Positions 1-11,573 of a DNA stretch of 64,000 bases are shown piece by piece. This stretch comes from Campylorhamphus procurvoides. Lineage: Eukaryota > Chordata > Aves > Passeriformes > Dendrocolaptidae. The notes beneath the pieces were generated by a model. That model was not told the origin of the DNA. It saw only the letters and a list, made by a program, of their open reading frames with translations, and made no database searches. Made by a program: the position numbers and the translations under genes. The first letter of the stretch is position 1. Every line of letters begins with the position of its first letter. The DNA lies in NCBI GenBank assembly GCA_013396655.1, contig WBMV01003156.1:248001-312000 (forward strand), read 5' to 3'.

Positions 1-628
1 ATTGACAGGAAACTCAGCATGAGCCAAGAGTGTGTTCAGGTGGCCAAGAAGGCCAATGGCATCCTAGCCTGTATCAAGAATAGTGTGGACAGAAGGACTA
101 AGGAAGTGATTCTGCCCCTGTACTTGGCAGTGGTGAGACTTCACTTCAAATGCTGTGTCCAGTTCTGGGCCTCTCAGTTAGGAAGGATGTTGAGGTACTG
201 GAGCATGTCCAGAGAAGGCCAATGAAGGGTCTGGAAGCATAAATCCTATGAAGAACAGCTGAGGGAGCTGGGGTTAGCCTGGGGAAGAGGAAGCTCAGGG
301 GAGATCATACTGCTCTCTACAAGTACCTGAAAGGAGGCTGTAGCCAGGTGGGGGTTGGTCTTTTCTCTGAGGCAACCAGCAATAGGATAAGTGGGCACAG
401 TCTTAAGCTGTACGAGGGGAGGTTTAGGTTGGACAACAGGAAGAAGTCCTTCACAGAAATAGTGAATGGGCTACCCAGGGAGGTGGTGGAGTGATTGTAC
501 CAGGATGTTTTAAAAAAAGACTGGATGTGGCACTCAGTGCCATGGTCTAGTTAACAAGGTAGCGTTTGGTCAAAGGTTGGACTCGATGATCTTAGAGGTG
601 GTTTCCAACCTAGCTGATTCTGTGATAT
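1..628 (+). mobile_element. CR1 LINE fragment, 3' end (RT C-terminus plus 3' UTR)
   Basis: This is a 5'-truncated, non-LTR CR1 retrotransposon that already begins inside the element at the window edge. The first ~210 bases still read as the C-terminal part of the CR1 ORF2 reverse transcriptase in frame 1 (residues such as [16 protein letters not shown] and [12 protein letters not shown] are visible). A stop at about 222 and later frame changes end the reading. The rest follows the CR1 3' region in order: the 'gaggtttaggttgga' block near 419, 'gaagtccttcacagaa' near 444, the 'ggactggatgtggcact' type block near 520, 'ggttggactcgatgatctt' near 575, and the terminal GATTCTGTGAT at 615-625. The element is dead. 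CR1 copies lack a long poly(A) tail and usually have no clear target duplication, and none is seen. Confidence 0.95.
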
Positions 629-3519
629 AACTTTGTATTTCAGAGTATCAGAATTTGCATACATATTCCAGCTGTGGCTGAGGTTCAGATCCTCACTAGC
701 TTCTCTAATCCATAGCTTGGCTTTGTAAGGATCTCGCTATTCTCTCATCCTATCTTTAACTTGCAATGATAGGGTTTATCTCTTCTTCCCCACCATGTCC
801 CCACCTGAATTCTCCAGTATAAAACACCCCCACCAAAAAAGCACTTCTATTGTCTCTTAGGTTTCCAAATCACAGAATCAAAAATACTGAAAATAAATGT
901 ATCATCCTTCATTTATTCGGAAGAACTGGTGAGCAATATCAGATCAGGTATATGAGAAGCCTACAGCAGCACCTAGGGCAAGGTCTTAAAGGGTCACCAA
1001 GAGAAATGCACCTGTTGCAAGCATTGATATTCTGTTCTTAGGGACTATGACTTAAATTGTATTTATCCTATAAAGGAAGGATATATACTGAGTTTCAGGT
1101 TTTCCTACCAGTAAGTTTATGAAAGGGACCTTAATTACATTTAAATAATACCTTTTACTTTCAAAAAAAAAAAAAAAGGTTCTATGTGGGCTTCATTCAA
1201 GTCAGGTCAGAATTAAGCAGTGTTTGCTTAAGTTTTTGAGACTTCTAGGGAAATAAAGGACAACAAGGTCAAATAAATCAAAAGTCAAAGCTGATTCAGA
1301 CTTTTCAGCTTACACAGACACTGCCATTGATTTGGGAGGTATTGGCAGCTTAGAGTAATAAAGTTTGGACATTGCAGGTTTTTCTCTTGGCAAGAAATAG
1401 TATGGTGCTACCAGCAAAACAACCGCGTGTTCGAATTAATTAAAATGGCCACCACTGAAATAGAAGTTTTATAGTATAAACTTGAACTACTTTCAATTCT
1501 TGGACCACTAAATCCAGTTCTGGAGGTTTCATTTAGTGTATGCAAAAAAGATATGAGGAGTTTCACTGATTTTAACAATAAAATGTTTTTTGTGGATGAA
1601 GTTATTAAAGCAGGAATCTAGATCAATTTGTGTGAAAATAAGCCTACTTCCCAACAATAAAATATAAATCTAATTGGACTTTTTTATAAATTTATGTATT
1701 TATCAGAATTCCTTATCTAAACTATCAGAGAATTTGGGAGGGAATACAATGTATTTATATGAAAAGTTTCCATGCTGTGTGAATTTTACATAGAAGAAGC
1801 ACCCTTTATATCTGAAAGTACATGACACTCTATTTATGAATAAAATTTACTGGAAAAAAAATGAGCAATAAGATTTACTATTTGTTTAATTTGAATATGT
1901 TATTCAAGATGACCTGAAAAATCACAAGTACTTTGTGCAAAACCTGTTTCACTTATTTACTGGTTAAAAATCAAATTACTGTTCTGAATAGTACCCATAG
2001 AAGCTGAATCAGTTTATATGCCTATGCCCAGTTTTTGATAGTCACATAATAGACATTTACCTAATTGTAATAATTGGAGAGACATGTCACAAGAAAACAA
2101 TTGTCATTTCTTCTGTACTTCTGTGCAGCATATAAGTATATATATATATGTATGCATGTGTGTGTATACTATATACTGTATATAAAAGACAGTGTTGGAG
2201 TCATAGTTAGCTGCAATTTAGGTGTCATAAGAATCAAATAGAGAAATATGCATTTTTCTTCTACCTGAATACAGGAATTACCATAAGGACTACTGTACTG
2301 TTATGGGGTATATATTGTTTCATATTGATGAGAGAATTGTTGAATTACTTCTAAGATCCTTAGACAAGAGTAAGCACAGTTTATTTTTATTCTGTCACTT
2401 TCTTTCAGCTCTGATAGAGTTAACAGTTCTTTCAGAACTGCCTAGGATGTTGCAGCATCCTTACAAGAGCTCTAGTAGTAATCTCCATAGAAAAAAGGCA
2501 CTGATAATGAATTTTATCTGAAAATCTTATTTAGGGTGCCTGAGGTAGAAGGTCCTATATGGGAAATACATGACTCCAGCTGCTGAGTTAGCTTAATGTG
2601 CAAAACAAGCCAGGCTTTGCTTAGTGGGGAAAAGTGGCTATGCTGCTCTGGAGCTAAATTAAAGATTGCTGACTGATGAGTAAATTAGGAGTTTATTAAA
2701 AAGAAAATATAGCAGGCACTGTGTTATGTTTGAGGATTTTTTGAAATTTAACAGTAAGAGCACTATCTGTATCAACAGTTTTGTATCTTCTACACAAATG
2801 ATGAAATAAAAACAATCTTAAATAATTGTTCTGTCTCAAGCTCTTTTCAGTCAGTTACATCTTAAATCTAAGATAATAATTAAAAAATTGAAGCATTCTC
2901 AAGCATTGAAGAAAGTTCACATTAGATAAGCTGAAGCTAATGCCAAGTGTTTCTACTGAAGATATTGTTTCATGTTGAAAATCAGCTTTTCCTCAGCTGG
3001 CTAGATTTTGATGGTACATGATTTTGGGTCTTTTAACACAGTGAATGGCTGAGTGCCATGGTACATGGACATTTGCTGCACTGCAGGTTTGCTTCTTATT
3101 AGTACTTTGGAGTACAATGGAAATGCTGCAAAGTGTGTAACAGCAGCAAGATGAAAGTTCTGAACTCTTGTTTGAGAAATAATGGATTGTCTGTTACAAA
3201 GAGCAAGCATGTATGGAGCAACCCTTTCTGTTAGGGAAGGTTATATCTATTGAATTGCTCACTGCTTTCTATTAGTGAATCCAATAAAGACAGTGTTTAC
3301 CAGGTTCTCCCATGAGGGTCTTTGTATGTATTTTGGTCTCTTCCTTGTGCATCAAATTCACATCTTACTCTGAACATTATCCTACCTCTCTATCACTGAA
3401 ATACAAAAAATTTTCATTTTTACCTGGTATTTGTTCAGTCTGAATTGATATATTGAATACCTTCTATTTATTTATTTTAATATGTACTAAATGAAATACA
3501 TCATCTCCCATGTCAAATC
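629..3519. other. Unique A+T-rich spacer
   Basis: I see no gene in this stretch. It holds a 15-base A run at 1163-1177, an alternating TA/TG simple repeat at about 2129-2184 and otherwise low-G+C sequence with stops in every frame. The open frames at 850-1041, 2303-2521 and 3001-3210 (minus) have no recognisable domain and are no longer than chance allows. Confidence 0.6.
2129..2184. repeat. TA/TG simple repeat
   Basis: Alternating purine-pyrimidine run with a (TA)n core near 2138-2149, followed by TATGCATGTGTGTGTATA and more TA steps. It is an imperfect dinucleotide microsatellite. Confidence 0.7.
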
Positions 3520-4365
3520 CACCTCAGCAAGTTTATTGGTGGCACAAAATGGAGGAGTGGCCAAAACCCCAGAGGACTGTGTAGTCCTTCAGAAGGACCT
3601 CGACAGATTGGAGAGATGGGCAGGGAGAGATTGTCTGAAATTCAACAAAGGCAAACGCAGAGTCCTCCACCTGGGGAAGAATAACCCCAGGCACCAGCAC
3701 AGGCTGGGGACAACCTGCTGGAGAGCAACTCTGCAGAGAAGGACCTGGGGGTCCTGGAGCAGAACAAACTGTCCATGAGCCAGCAGTGCCCTTGTGGACA
3801 AGAAAGACAATGGTATCCTGGTGTGCATTAGGAAGAGCATTTCCAGCAGGTGGATGGAGGTGATCCTGCTCCTCTACTGAGCCCTAATGAGGCCACATCT
3901 GGAGTTATGTGCCCATTTCTGGGTTTCTCAGTACAAGAGAGACATGATGCTCCTGGAGTGCAACCAGCGGATGGCTACAAGAATGATTAAGGGTCTGGAG
4001 TATATCTCTTATGAGGAAACTGAGAGGGCACCTCATATATGTGTAAATAAATATATAAAGGGGGGTCATGGTCAGGCTCTTCTTGGTAGTGCCAGACACT
4101 AGGACACAGCGCAATGGGCAGAAATTGATACACAGTAAATTCCACGTGAATATGAGGAAGAGTTCCTTTTCTGTGAGGTGACTGCACATTGAAACAGATT
4201 GCCCAAAGAGGTCATAGAGTCTCCCTCACTGAAGATATTTAAGAACTGTCTGGACTCAGTCCTGTGCCATGTGCTCTTGAATGACTGCTTCGGCAGGGAA
4301 GTTGGACCAGATGACCCACTGTGATCCCTTTCAAGCTTACCCATTCTGTGATTCTATTATTCAGT
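3520..4365 (+). mobile_element. CR1 LINE fragment with decayed RT catalytic box
   Basis: This CR1 copy is of a different subfamily from the one at 1-628. It starts at the reverse-transcriptase active-site region: at 3526-3549 the frame reads S-K-F-I-G-G-T-K where CR1 elements normally have F-A-D-D-T-K, so both catalytic aspartates are gone. Downstream the frame gives DLDRLERWAGRDCLKFNKG and VLHLGKNNPRHQHRLG (to about 3710), a classic CR1 ORF2 C-terminal segment, before frameshifts. Nucleotide similarity continues through the end of ORF2 and the 3' UTR to 'ggaccagatgaccca' near 4304 and the terminal ATTCTGTGATTCTATT at 4345-4360. Around 4025-4035 the element appears to lack several tens of bases normally found between the RT end and the 3' UTR. 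It is inactive. Confidence 0.95.
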
Positions 4366-5383
4366 GAAATGCTTGGAAGAGATTTAAATAATATAGGCCT
4401 ACAGACAGATGTCCTTTTTTACTCTCAGACATACTTTTTTTCTCTTTATTTTATACTTGTGCAAAGTTACCTCCCCTGCAACCAGTTACTGGAGCACCCC
4501 CAGACCCAGGGTCTCAGAGGGACTTTTGATGTACTGCTGCCACAGGATCTGTGTGTTGCCCATGTGCTGCCTTGTAGTAAGGTAAGCACCAGTGTCTAGT
4601 CTGGCCTCCTGCTTCTGCCCTTTGCAAGGGAGCCCTGTCCTGTGGATGTGAGGTAGGGGCACAGCCTAAGACTCTAGGGGATAGCATGCTATGTCCTTCA
4701 TTAATGAAACATCTACCACAAGTCTAAGAATAGCTGTATGCTAATAGAAAGTATACCAACAGTTGTCCTGAGATCATGAATTTCTGCTGATGTTTTGTGA
4801 TGCACCTTGCAGATCCTGCTGTAATATTTTACTATCGAATCAGACATAAAACATTAAGTACATATTTTTTACACTTGGAATACCTACACCTGGACCAAGA
4901 AAGATGCAGTCATAATTCAAGTTGCAATAACTAATATTCACTCTTCTTAACATAAATGCACAGAAAATGGAAACTGCATAAAAATAAATGTGCATGTTTG
5001 TATTTTTTGAAGCTTCACTGATAAAGTAGGAAATGTCAATGTATAATGACTTCAGTGTATAATAACTTAATCCAAAACACAACTGAATGTTCAAAGTCTT
5101 GGATATTTTCACTACATGCCTCTTATCTAACAGATAAACAAGTAATATCCTCAGTCAATGAAGATGGCTGTTTATAGCTTTTATGTAAATGATGAATTCA
5201 AATAGCAAGTTATAAACCATAGAGAGAGAAATTCAATTGTTGTAGCTAGGGAAAGTTATATAACTTGAGCTACAGGTGAATAAATATTTGAAGGCATTGA
5301 GACAAATTATAAAGTCTGTTCTGTAATCTGATATGAACCATTCACAGTTATTATTCAAGCAGGAGGAGTGAAAGAAAAAGTGC

Positions 5384-5460
5384 AGTAGATTTAAAGGAAA
5401 AGTAGTATTAGATTTAAAAAGTCTAAAGTAGTAGATTTAAAGTAGTATTAATAATTTAAA
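5384..5460. repeat. Imperfect tandem repeat, GTAGATTTAAA-like unit
   Basis: The motif AGATTTAAA recurs three times (near 5387, 5409 and 5433) together with AGTAGTATTA twice (5401 and 5442), giving an imperfect short tandem array in A+T-rich sequence. Confidence 0.6.
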
Positions 5461-7916
5461 CAAAAAAAATAAAGAAAGACATAAATGGCAGAAGTAAATA
5501 AAGCTTTTAGTACATCTATTTCAATAGACACAGATATGAAAAAAAAATATTTGGATATTATTTTTTGCCCTATTTAGTGTTTATAGCTGATTACCACAAC
5601 TGAATTCTTATGATATATCAACACTAATTGTAATTAGATACAGTTTATACAGTAGAAGCCCATTCTTAATTAAAAATATTAAATATTAAAGACTTCAAAC
5701 GTTCCTAATATAAATACTTTTATGATTTAGCCAATACTTTGCATAATCTTAGAATTTCATCTAGTATTCTTCATCATGGAAGAAATTTCCCTTCTGATAT
5801 TCATATGATCAAAAACTTCTTCTGGAGTTAAAGCATGTCCTTTAAAAAATATTTGTGATCTTAGGATATTGAATTATGAGGGACTTTCACAGCACTTTAT
5901 TTATTGTTTTTACATCTAATCAACACTGTCTAAATCAAATATTGATCTGTCTTCCAACTTATTATTTTCTTAGTTGAAGTTTCATTATACCACAGTTAGT
6001 TATTCCTTCGCTTGGAGATTTTTCTGTTGTTAGATGTTTTGTCCCTCTGTAGATGACTAGATTTGTAATCAAATCCCCTTTTAACATTCTATCAAAATTA
6101 TTCTAATCTTGAATCGCTATTGTAGCTCTTCTCTGAACCCTCCACTGCACTTCAGCATACTTTAGAAGGCTATAAATTAAATTTTATTTCTGTAGGCATG
6201 TCATCGGAGTCACTTCTGTAGTCACATCCATTATTGCAATCTGCAAAATGCAGTGAGTGGGATCCTATACTTAGTTGTATGCAGAGATTTGCAATAACCT
6301 TTTAATGAAGGTATTTTCCAAAACAATGGAAAATTGTGTATATGTTTCATATTCCCAGCCTGTACCTATAAGGTTATACAGTTGGGTGAATTAAAGCTTA
6401 ATCTTCAGTCAGTCAAATATTAACAGGTCAAGAGAAAGTGTATCTCAGTGTGTTCTTCAGCACTGTTGCTTTTATGTCTTGATGATTCTGGGTGAAAGCA
6501 ACACATGTACAAGCAAAACTAGCCTTTCTACAGGAATAATCAGCTAAATAAAAATTCAGTTATCAATTATAACTTCTAGATGTAACTTAAGTGGTTTCTT
6601 ATAATCTCAACATAGCTGGCATGGGAAAATATTTCTTATTTCAGAATAAAGCAAGATGTATAGTTTCATTTGACTTCTGTAGCACACCTGTGAAATCAAA
6701 GTATTTCTTGGTAACCATAAACTTCCATATATGTTATATTAGCATATGCAAATAGTAAACATGTCTGCATAGTTTTAGACAATCAAACAGAACTAGAAAT
6801 ATTCACGTCATGTTTCTAGGCACAATCAATGTCAGATGCCTGTGTAATCTCCCAAAATTAATTTCAAAAGCTGTCTCAAATATGATTGGGAAAAAATAGA
6901 AGCCATTCTGTGTTTGCATCACACACATTTCAGAGAGTCTAGTATTGCCTTGTACTTTGAAAGAGTAAGTCTATTTTTTACTCATGTCACAATTATAATT
7001 GTTATTCAAATGCCATTCTTAAAATGTCATTTAAAAGAGAAAAAAAAGGATCAGAGAGCAACTAAAGGGTGGTTTGATTACTAGTCTGTGTATGCAGAAA
7101 GGAGCTCTAATAATGGTGATGTCTATGGCTCCATTTGTTTCAAGAGCATGGGAAAGAACAAAGCTATACAGAAGGCTTAAGGAGGCCAATCTCTGCAGAA
7201 AAGGAGGGTAGTTAAGTATCTCTAGAATATAATTCATAGAAGTTGAGACAGACACTTGCTGTGAATCTAGTCATCTAGTGGATCTTCTCTTTCTATTGGT
7301 GATAAAGAATACATACATCTAACTTGCACAAATGTATACATAGGGATAACATTTGTGAATATGACATATTTTTTCACCATAAGTCTATAGTTTTCCTTTC
7401 ATTATGCAAACTTTAATTGCCATCCAATTAAATAGCACTCAAGGAATCCAAATCTTCCTTGAGGAGTCTTATTGCTCTGCTGTATCCTTAGCTGACCCCT
7501 ATCATAGCATATAGGAATTTATTCCTACCAAGTTGTCCAAAAATATTCATTTCTTAAAATATTTTAACATCTGCATCTGATTTTTAGAGGATTATATTCT
7601 TGCAACTTTATTATAATTATGACTTCTTTAGGAAAACCTACGTTGATCTTATACCAATTAAAGGGTATGATAAGACACATCAGTGCTTAAATTATTATAA
7701 TTAAAAAAAAGGATGAACAGTGGAGGAAAACAAAGTATTAAGACTGGTGATAACTGGAATCAGGCAAGGGATACTTCTCATGAAAAAACCATCACGAACT
7801 TAAATCTGTTTTATTTAAATCTTAAAATGAAAACCTTTACTGGTAGCAATCCATCCTTGAGTGGGAAAACATGGTGCATCCCTGCCGTTCAGTAGAGGCT
7901 ATTGTTTTATACAATA

Positions 7917-7996
7917 CAGATAAATTAAAAAGAAAGAAAGAAAAAAACAAAACACTTAAAAACACTCTAAAAAAACACCCCACACCAAAATAAAAA
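7917..7996. repeat. A-rich low-complexity tract
   Basis: About 80 bases are dominated by A with GAAA, AAAC and AAACACC units, and there is no transposon body attached. It could be an old poly(A) or simple-repeat expansion. Confidence 0.65.
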
Positions 7997-9957
7997 ACTG
8001 AGTTCATTAATGTTGGTGTTTTCAAGCTCAAGGGGATTCTGGAGGCATGGTGGTGTAGCTGCTTTTCTTCAGCCTGTACCTTTTAATCAGATTATATTAG
8101 TGGAAGTAGTCCTAGCATAGGATCTGGTTTATTTTAACCTCTTCTAAGGATGAAGTAGTAGCTACCATAAAATGCCAGCTGATGGTGATATTCTTGTCAG
8201 ATTAACATGTACCCTAACACTGTTTGCACACCAGCCTATATAAATCACCAAGGGGTTAATTTGTAAAAAGGATTTATTGTAAATGCTACCACACAAAGTA
8301 CAAACTTTTTAAAAATATGTTTAAATGGATACACAATGAAGAAAAATAACAGGTAATTTAAAAATCTGCTGATTTAACCAAATAAGGCCTCCCTTGCCAC
8401 ACTTTTAATTGAAGTGAAAGACCTCAAGGTTTTCTCTCTGCTTCATTTCCTTCTCTTTTTTTCTGCATAGGAAAAAAAGAATTTAGAAAGAGAACATGCT
8501 TCATAGATCTCAGCATAGATATTATAGAGTACATAAAAGAGATTCTCAAGGGCAGGTTTTTTGTCAAATAGCATCCTTTGCAAAACCAACAGCATTTTAT
8601 CTTTTGAACTTACAATTTTAATTTGACCCCAAACTTCCCTTTCTAACTCTTTCACACAGAATTCTGTAACCACAAGACAGAAGAACAATCACAGGGCTCT
8701 GAGTGGTGTAACAGAAAATGTAGAGTGGTAATGAGAAACACAAATTAATTTTAATAGTGGGAAAATTTCTATTCACAGTAGAAAGAACTCTTTAATTTTT
8801 CTGAGGCAGAGGCAATTAAAGTCCATGTCATTTGTCTCTTCATTTGAATTTAATGACAATGCATCTGGTTTAAACCTTTCTGAAGGGCAAATGTTGGGTA
8901 TAAATGGTATCCTGAGTATGGGAGTCCTGTTAGACAGTAGTCAAAACATTCAAGGGAGGCTGAATACAAAAATGAGCAAATTTCCTGAAAGTGAAAAATA
9001 ACCTTGAGAATATATGGAGTAAACTGATAAACAATTAGAATGCAGTGTATTTCTGTGTGTGCTGCAGAATAAGCCCAACTGCAAACACATTCTTTTGGAA
9101 CACAAATTCAAATAATGAAGTACCTTGTCCAAAATATTGATGTGGTATGAAAGGCTTCCTTTTGACATTTGAGTGATTCTGGTCTCATCCATTTTACACT
9201 GCTATTTTCTTTGCCAAATCCATGTTATTTATAAAACTATTCATAATGTAACAAAGAGCAAAAAGCTTTGAATGTGTCACAAATGAATCAAGCATTCAAA
9301 ATGAAGTATAAACCTTATAAGAATAAACTATTAATGGTTGGTTGGTTTGCTTGTTTAAATAAATAGAAAATCATGGTCATCCTTTCTAAATAATCCTAAA
9401 CCCAAAGAACTAAATACTTATTCCTGCTTTGGTCACGTATTGCTGCAAGATGAGTCCTTGCATACTACTCGATGCAATATCAGAAAGTGTTACAAATGGT
9501 AAGGTAATATTTCCTTTTCTTATTTTCTAAACATTTAGTGAAAACTTTATTAGTTAAAAATAATAATAAAAGAATATGGTTCCTTTACAGAGATGTATTA
9601 ATCATGAGTCTAACCCATTGTCAATGAGAAGATTGTCAGCATGGAGAGATAAGGCTCTAGGAGAATCCACTGCATTTAATGAGTGCAAAATTACACTCAC
9701 TATAACATAAACAGTGAGAAGTACAAATATATACAACCTTCAGAACACTGAAAATAATTTTTAAAGTTATATACAAAAGTGACTTGGACAGAATGAAAAA
9801 TATGTGAACTAGCAATTTCATGAATACTGGAAAATAACCTTGCAGAATTGCAAAGAAGACAAAGGAGGTTCTGTATAGTTACGTACCAAGATCTAGGTCC
9901 CTGAAGATCTTGTAATGAAAGATATAGCTTTCACTATTTTCATGAGTTTGAAAGGTG

Positions 9958-10530
9958 ATTGTCCCACTCTGCTCTGCACTGGGGCAGCCTCACTTTGAGT
10001 ATTGTGGCAGTTTTGGTCACTGCAATATAAGAAAGATATTAAGCTGTTGGAGAATGTCCAAAGGAGGTCATGAGGATAGTGAAGGGCCTTGAGGGGAAGC
10101 GTGTGAGGAGCAGTTGAGGACAGCTGTTCTGTTCAGCCTGGAGAAGAGGAGACTGAGGAGAGACCTCTTTGCATTTACAACTTCCTTGTGAGGGGAAGAG
10201 GAGGGTCGGGAACTGATCTCTTCTCTATGGTGACAGTGACAGGACTTGAGGGTACAGCCTGAAGTTGTGTAAGGGGAAGTTTATATTGGATATTAAAAAA
10301 GGGTTCTCCACTCAGAGGGTGGTTGGGTACTGAACAGGCTCTCCAGGGAAGTGGTCACAGCACCAAGCCTGGCTGAATTCAAGGAACTTTTGGATGATAC
10401 TCTCAGGCACATGGTGTGACTCTTGGGGGTGGCCCTGTGCATCAGGATGGGAGTCCCGATCGAGTCCTAAGTGTTGGACTTGATCCTCACTGGTCCCTTC
10501 CAACTCAGCATGTTCTGTGATTCTATAAAA
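9958..10530 (+). mobile_element. CR1 LINE fragment, 3' UTR type with 'ctctcaggcacatggtgt' block
   Basis: This begins within ORF2 ('gctctgcactggggcagcct', equivalent to the LYxxLVRPHLEY region). It continues through 'gttcagcctggagaagagga' at about 10132 and the conserved 3' UTR blocks 'gggttctccactcagaggg' (10300), 'caggctctccagggaagtgg' (10336) and 'ctctcaggcacatggtgtga' (10400). It ends in 'tgttctgtgattctataa' at 10510-10527. Many substitutions and indels remove coding capacity. The ORF on the opposite strand (10312-10503) is only a shadow of this repeat. The element shares its specific 3' UTR with the copy at 36727-37023, so both belong to one subfamily. Confidence 0.95.
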
Positions 10531-10999
10531 TAACAGATTATGTGAAGTATTTATGAATAATTTTCATTCTACAAAATATTCTTTCCTTGTTAAGAGTAAA
10601 TCTCATACTAAGTATCTGATTTTTTTCTGTCTTATACAATAGTGATGGTCATAAAAACTTGAAGCTAACTTAGGTAAACTAGCATGACCATGATACTCTT
10701 TATTATTATAAATCAATATAGATCTCATGTAAGGAAAGATCAATCTACACATTTATTCTGTTTCTAGATACATCACTTGCTTTACTAAAGTTATTTGCTT
10801 CTCTACTTTATATAAAACAGCTTACAGCAGAATAAAAGAGAAATAACAATACTAAATTTGAGCTAGCATTTTTTAATATATTTTCACTATATTTTTATTT
10901 TATATTTGTAACGGTCTGGAAGCATTAATTGATGAAACAATAATTACCTCCTTCTCACTTCTCCTTACTTAAAAAATGCTTTTGCAATTAGTTCTGAGA
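10531..10999. other. Unique A+T-rich spacer between CR1 and LTR
   Basis: About 470 bases of very A+T-rich sequence. I see no gene or repeat family in it. Confidence 0.6.
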
Positions 11000-11573
11000 T
11001 GTTTTTTAATGCCAGTGGGCAGCTCAGACCTGTGATGCCACTTACTCACTTGGGTACAGTGAGATGGGGAGAGAACTAGAAGGGTAAAAGTATATATTAT
11101 GGATTGAGATAAAGACAGTCTAATAGGTAAAAGCAAAGCTGCATGCTTAAACAAAGCAAAACAAGGATTTAATTCACTACTTCCCATGGGCAGGCAGGTG
11201 TTCTGCCATCTCCAGGAAAACCGGGCTCCATAACACATAGCAGCAACTTGGGAAGCAGGAAGCCAAACATCATCACTCCAAATGTTCCTTGCTTCTGAAC
11301 TCTTTGCCCTGTGTTTATGCTAAGCATGACATCATATGGTATGGAATATCCCTGTGCTCAGTTGGGCTCAGCTATCCCTGCTGTTTTCCCTCATGACTTC
11401 TTGTGCCCCCTAGCCAGTGGGGTGGTGTGAGGACCAGGAAGGACCTGGATGCTGTGCAAGAACTGCTCAGCAATAACTAAAACATCCCTGTGTTATAAAC
11501 AATGGGTCATAGATCCAAAATGTAGCACCATAGGGGCTGATCTAAAGCAAATAACTCAACCAAAACAAGCACA
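11000..11573 (-). mobile_element. Solo LTR of an avian endogenous retrovirus (family A, copy 1)
   Basis: Read on the minus strand, this segment starts with TGTGCTTGTTTTGG (5' end at 11573) and ends near TTAAAAAACA (11000-11009), so TG...CA termini are kept. It aligns block by block with the LTR at 29192-29765. Shared blocks include GTTATTGCTGAGCA (minus strand, about 11470), CATACCAT, the 'cctgcctgcccatgggaagta' region (11180-11205) and 'ggctccataa/ccctgctttcctgg' (near 11220). Both copies are 574 bases long by my boundaries. The promoter TATA position is degraded (CATAAACA, about 11312-11320). The expected poly(A) signal is ATTAGA instead of ATTAAA (11119-11124). No internal retroviral genes flank it, so it is a recombined solo LTR. 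I recognise the family as a common bird ERV LTR, probably ERVL-like, but cannot assign its library name. No clear target duplication is seen. Confidence 0.88.

Larger units (their letters stand above)
4366..9957. other. Unique A+T-rich spacer with a small G+C-richer patch
   Basis: I see no supported gene. A G+C-richer patch lies at about 4468-4680. Inside it an open stretch ends at a donor-like AAG|GTAAGC (4578-4586), but there is no domain similarity and no partner exon. The remainder is A+T-rich with A-rich runs (5384-5460, 7921-7978) and stops in all frames. The short ORFs here, for example 4840-5112 and 8443-8688 on the minus strand, look random. Confidence 0.55.

Noticed and set aside
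869..881. Reverse CR1 tail-like AATCACAGAATCA
   Set aside because: Similarity ends after 13 bases; the following sequence does not match the CR1 3' region.
1429..1437. tRNA B-box-like GTTCGAATT
   Set aside because: No A box at the right distance upstream and no cloverleaf pairing; not a tRNA or tRNA-derived SINE.
4468..4586. Possible exon ending at AAG|GTAAGC
   Set aside because: Open in one frame with a fair donor, but no good acceptor, no homology and no partner exons.
10312..10503. Minus-strand open frame
   Set aside because: Antisense shadow of the CR1 3' UTR; the same applies to the minus frames at 36701-37027 and 57525-57716.
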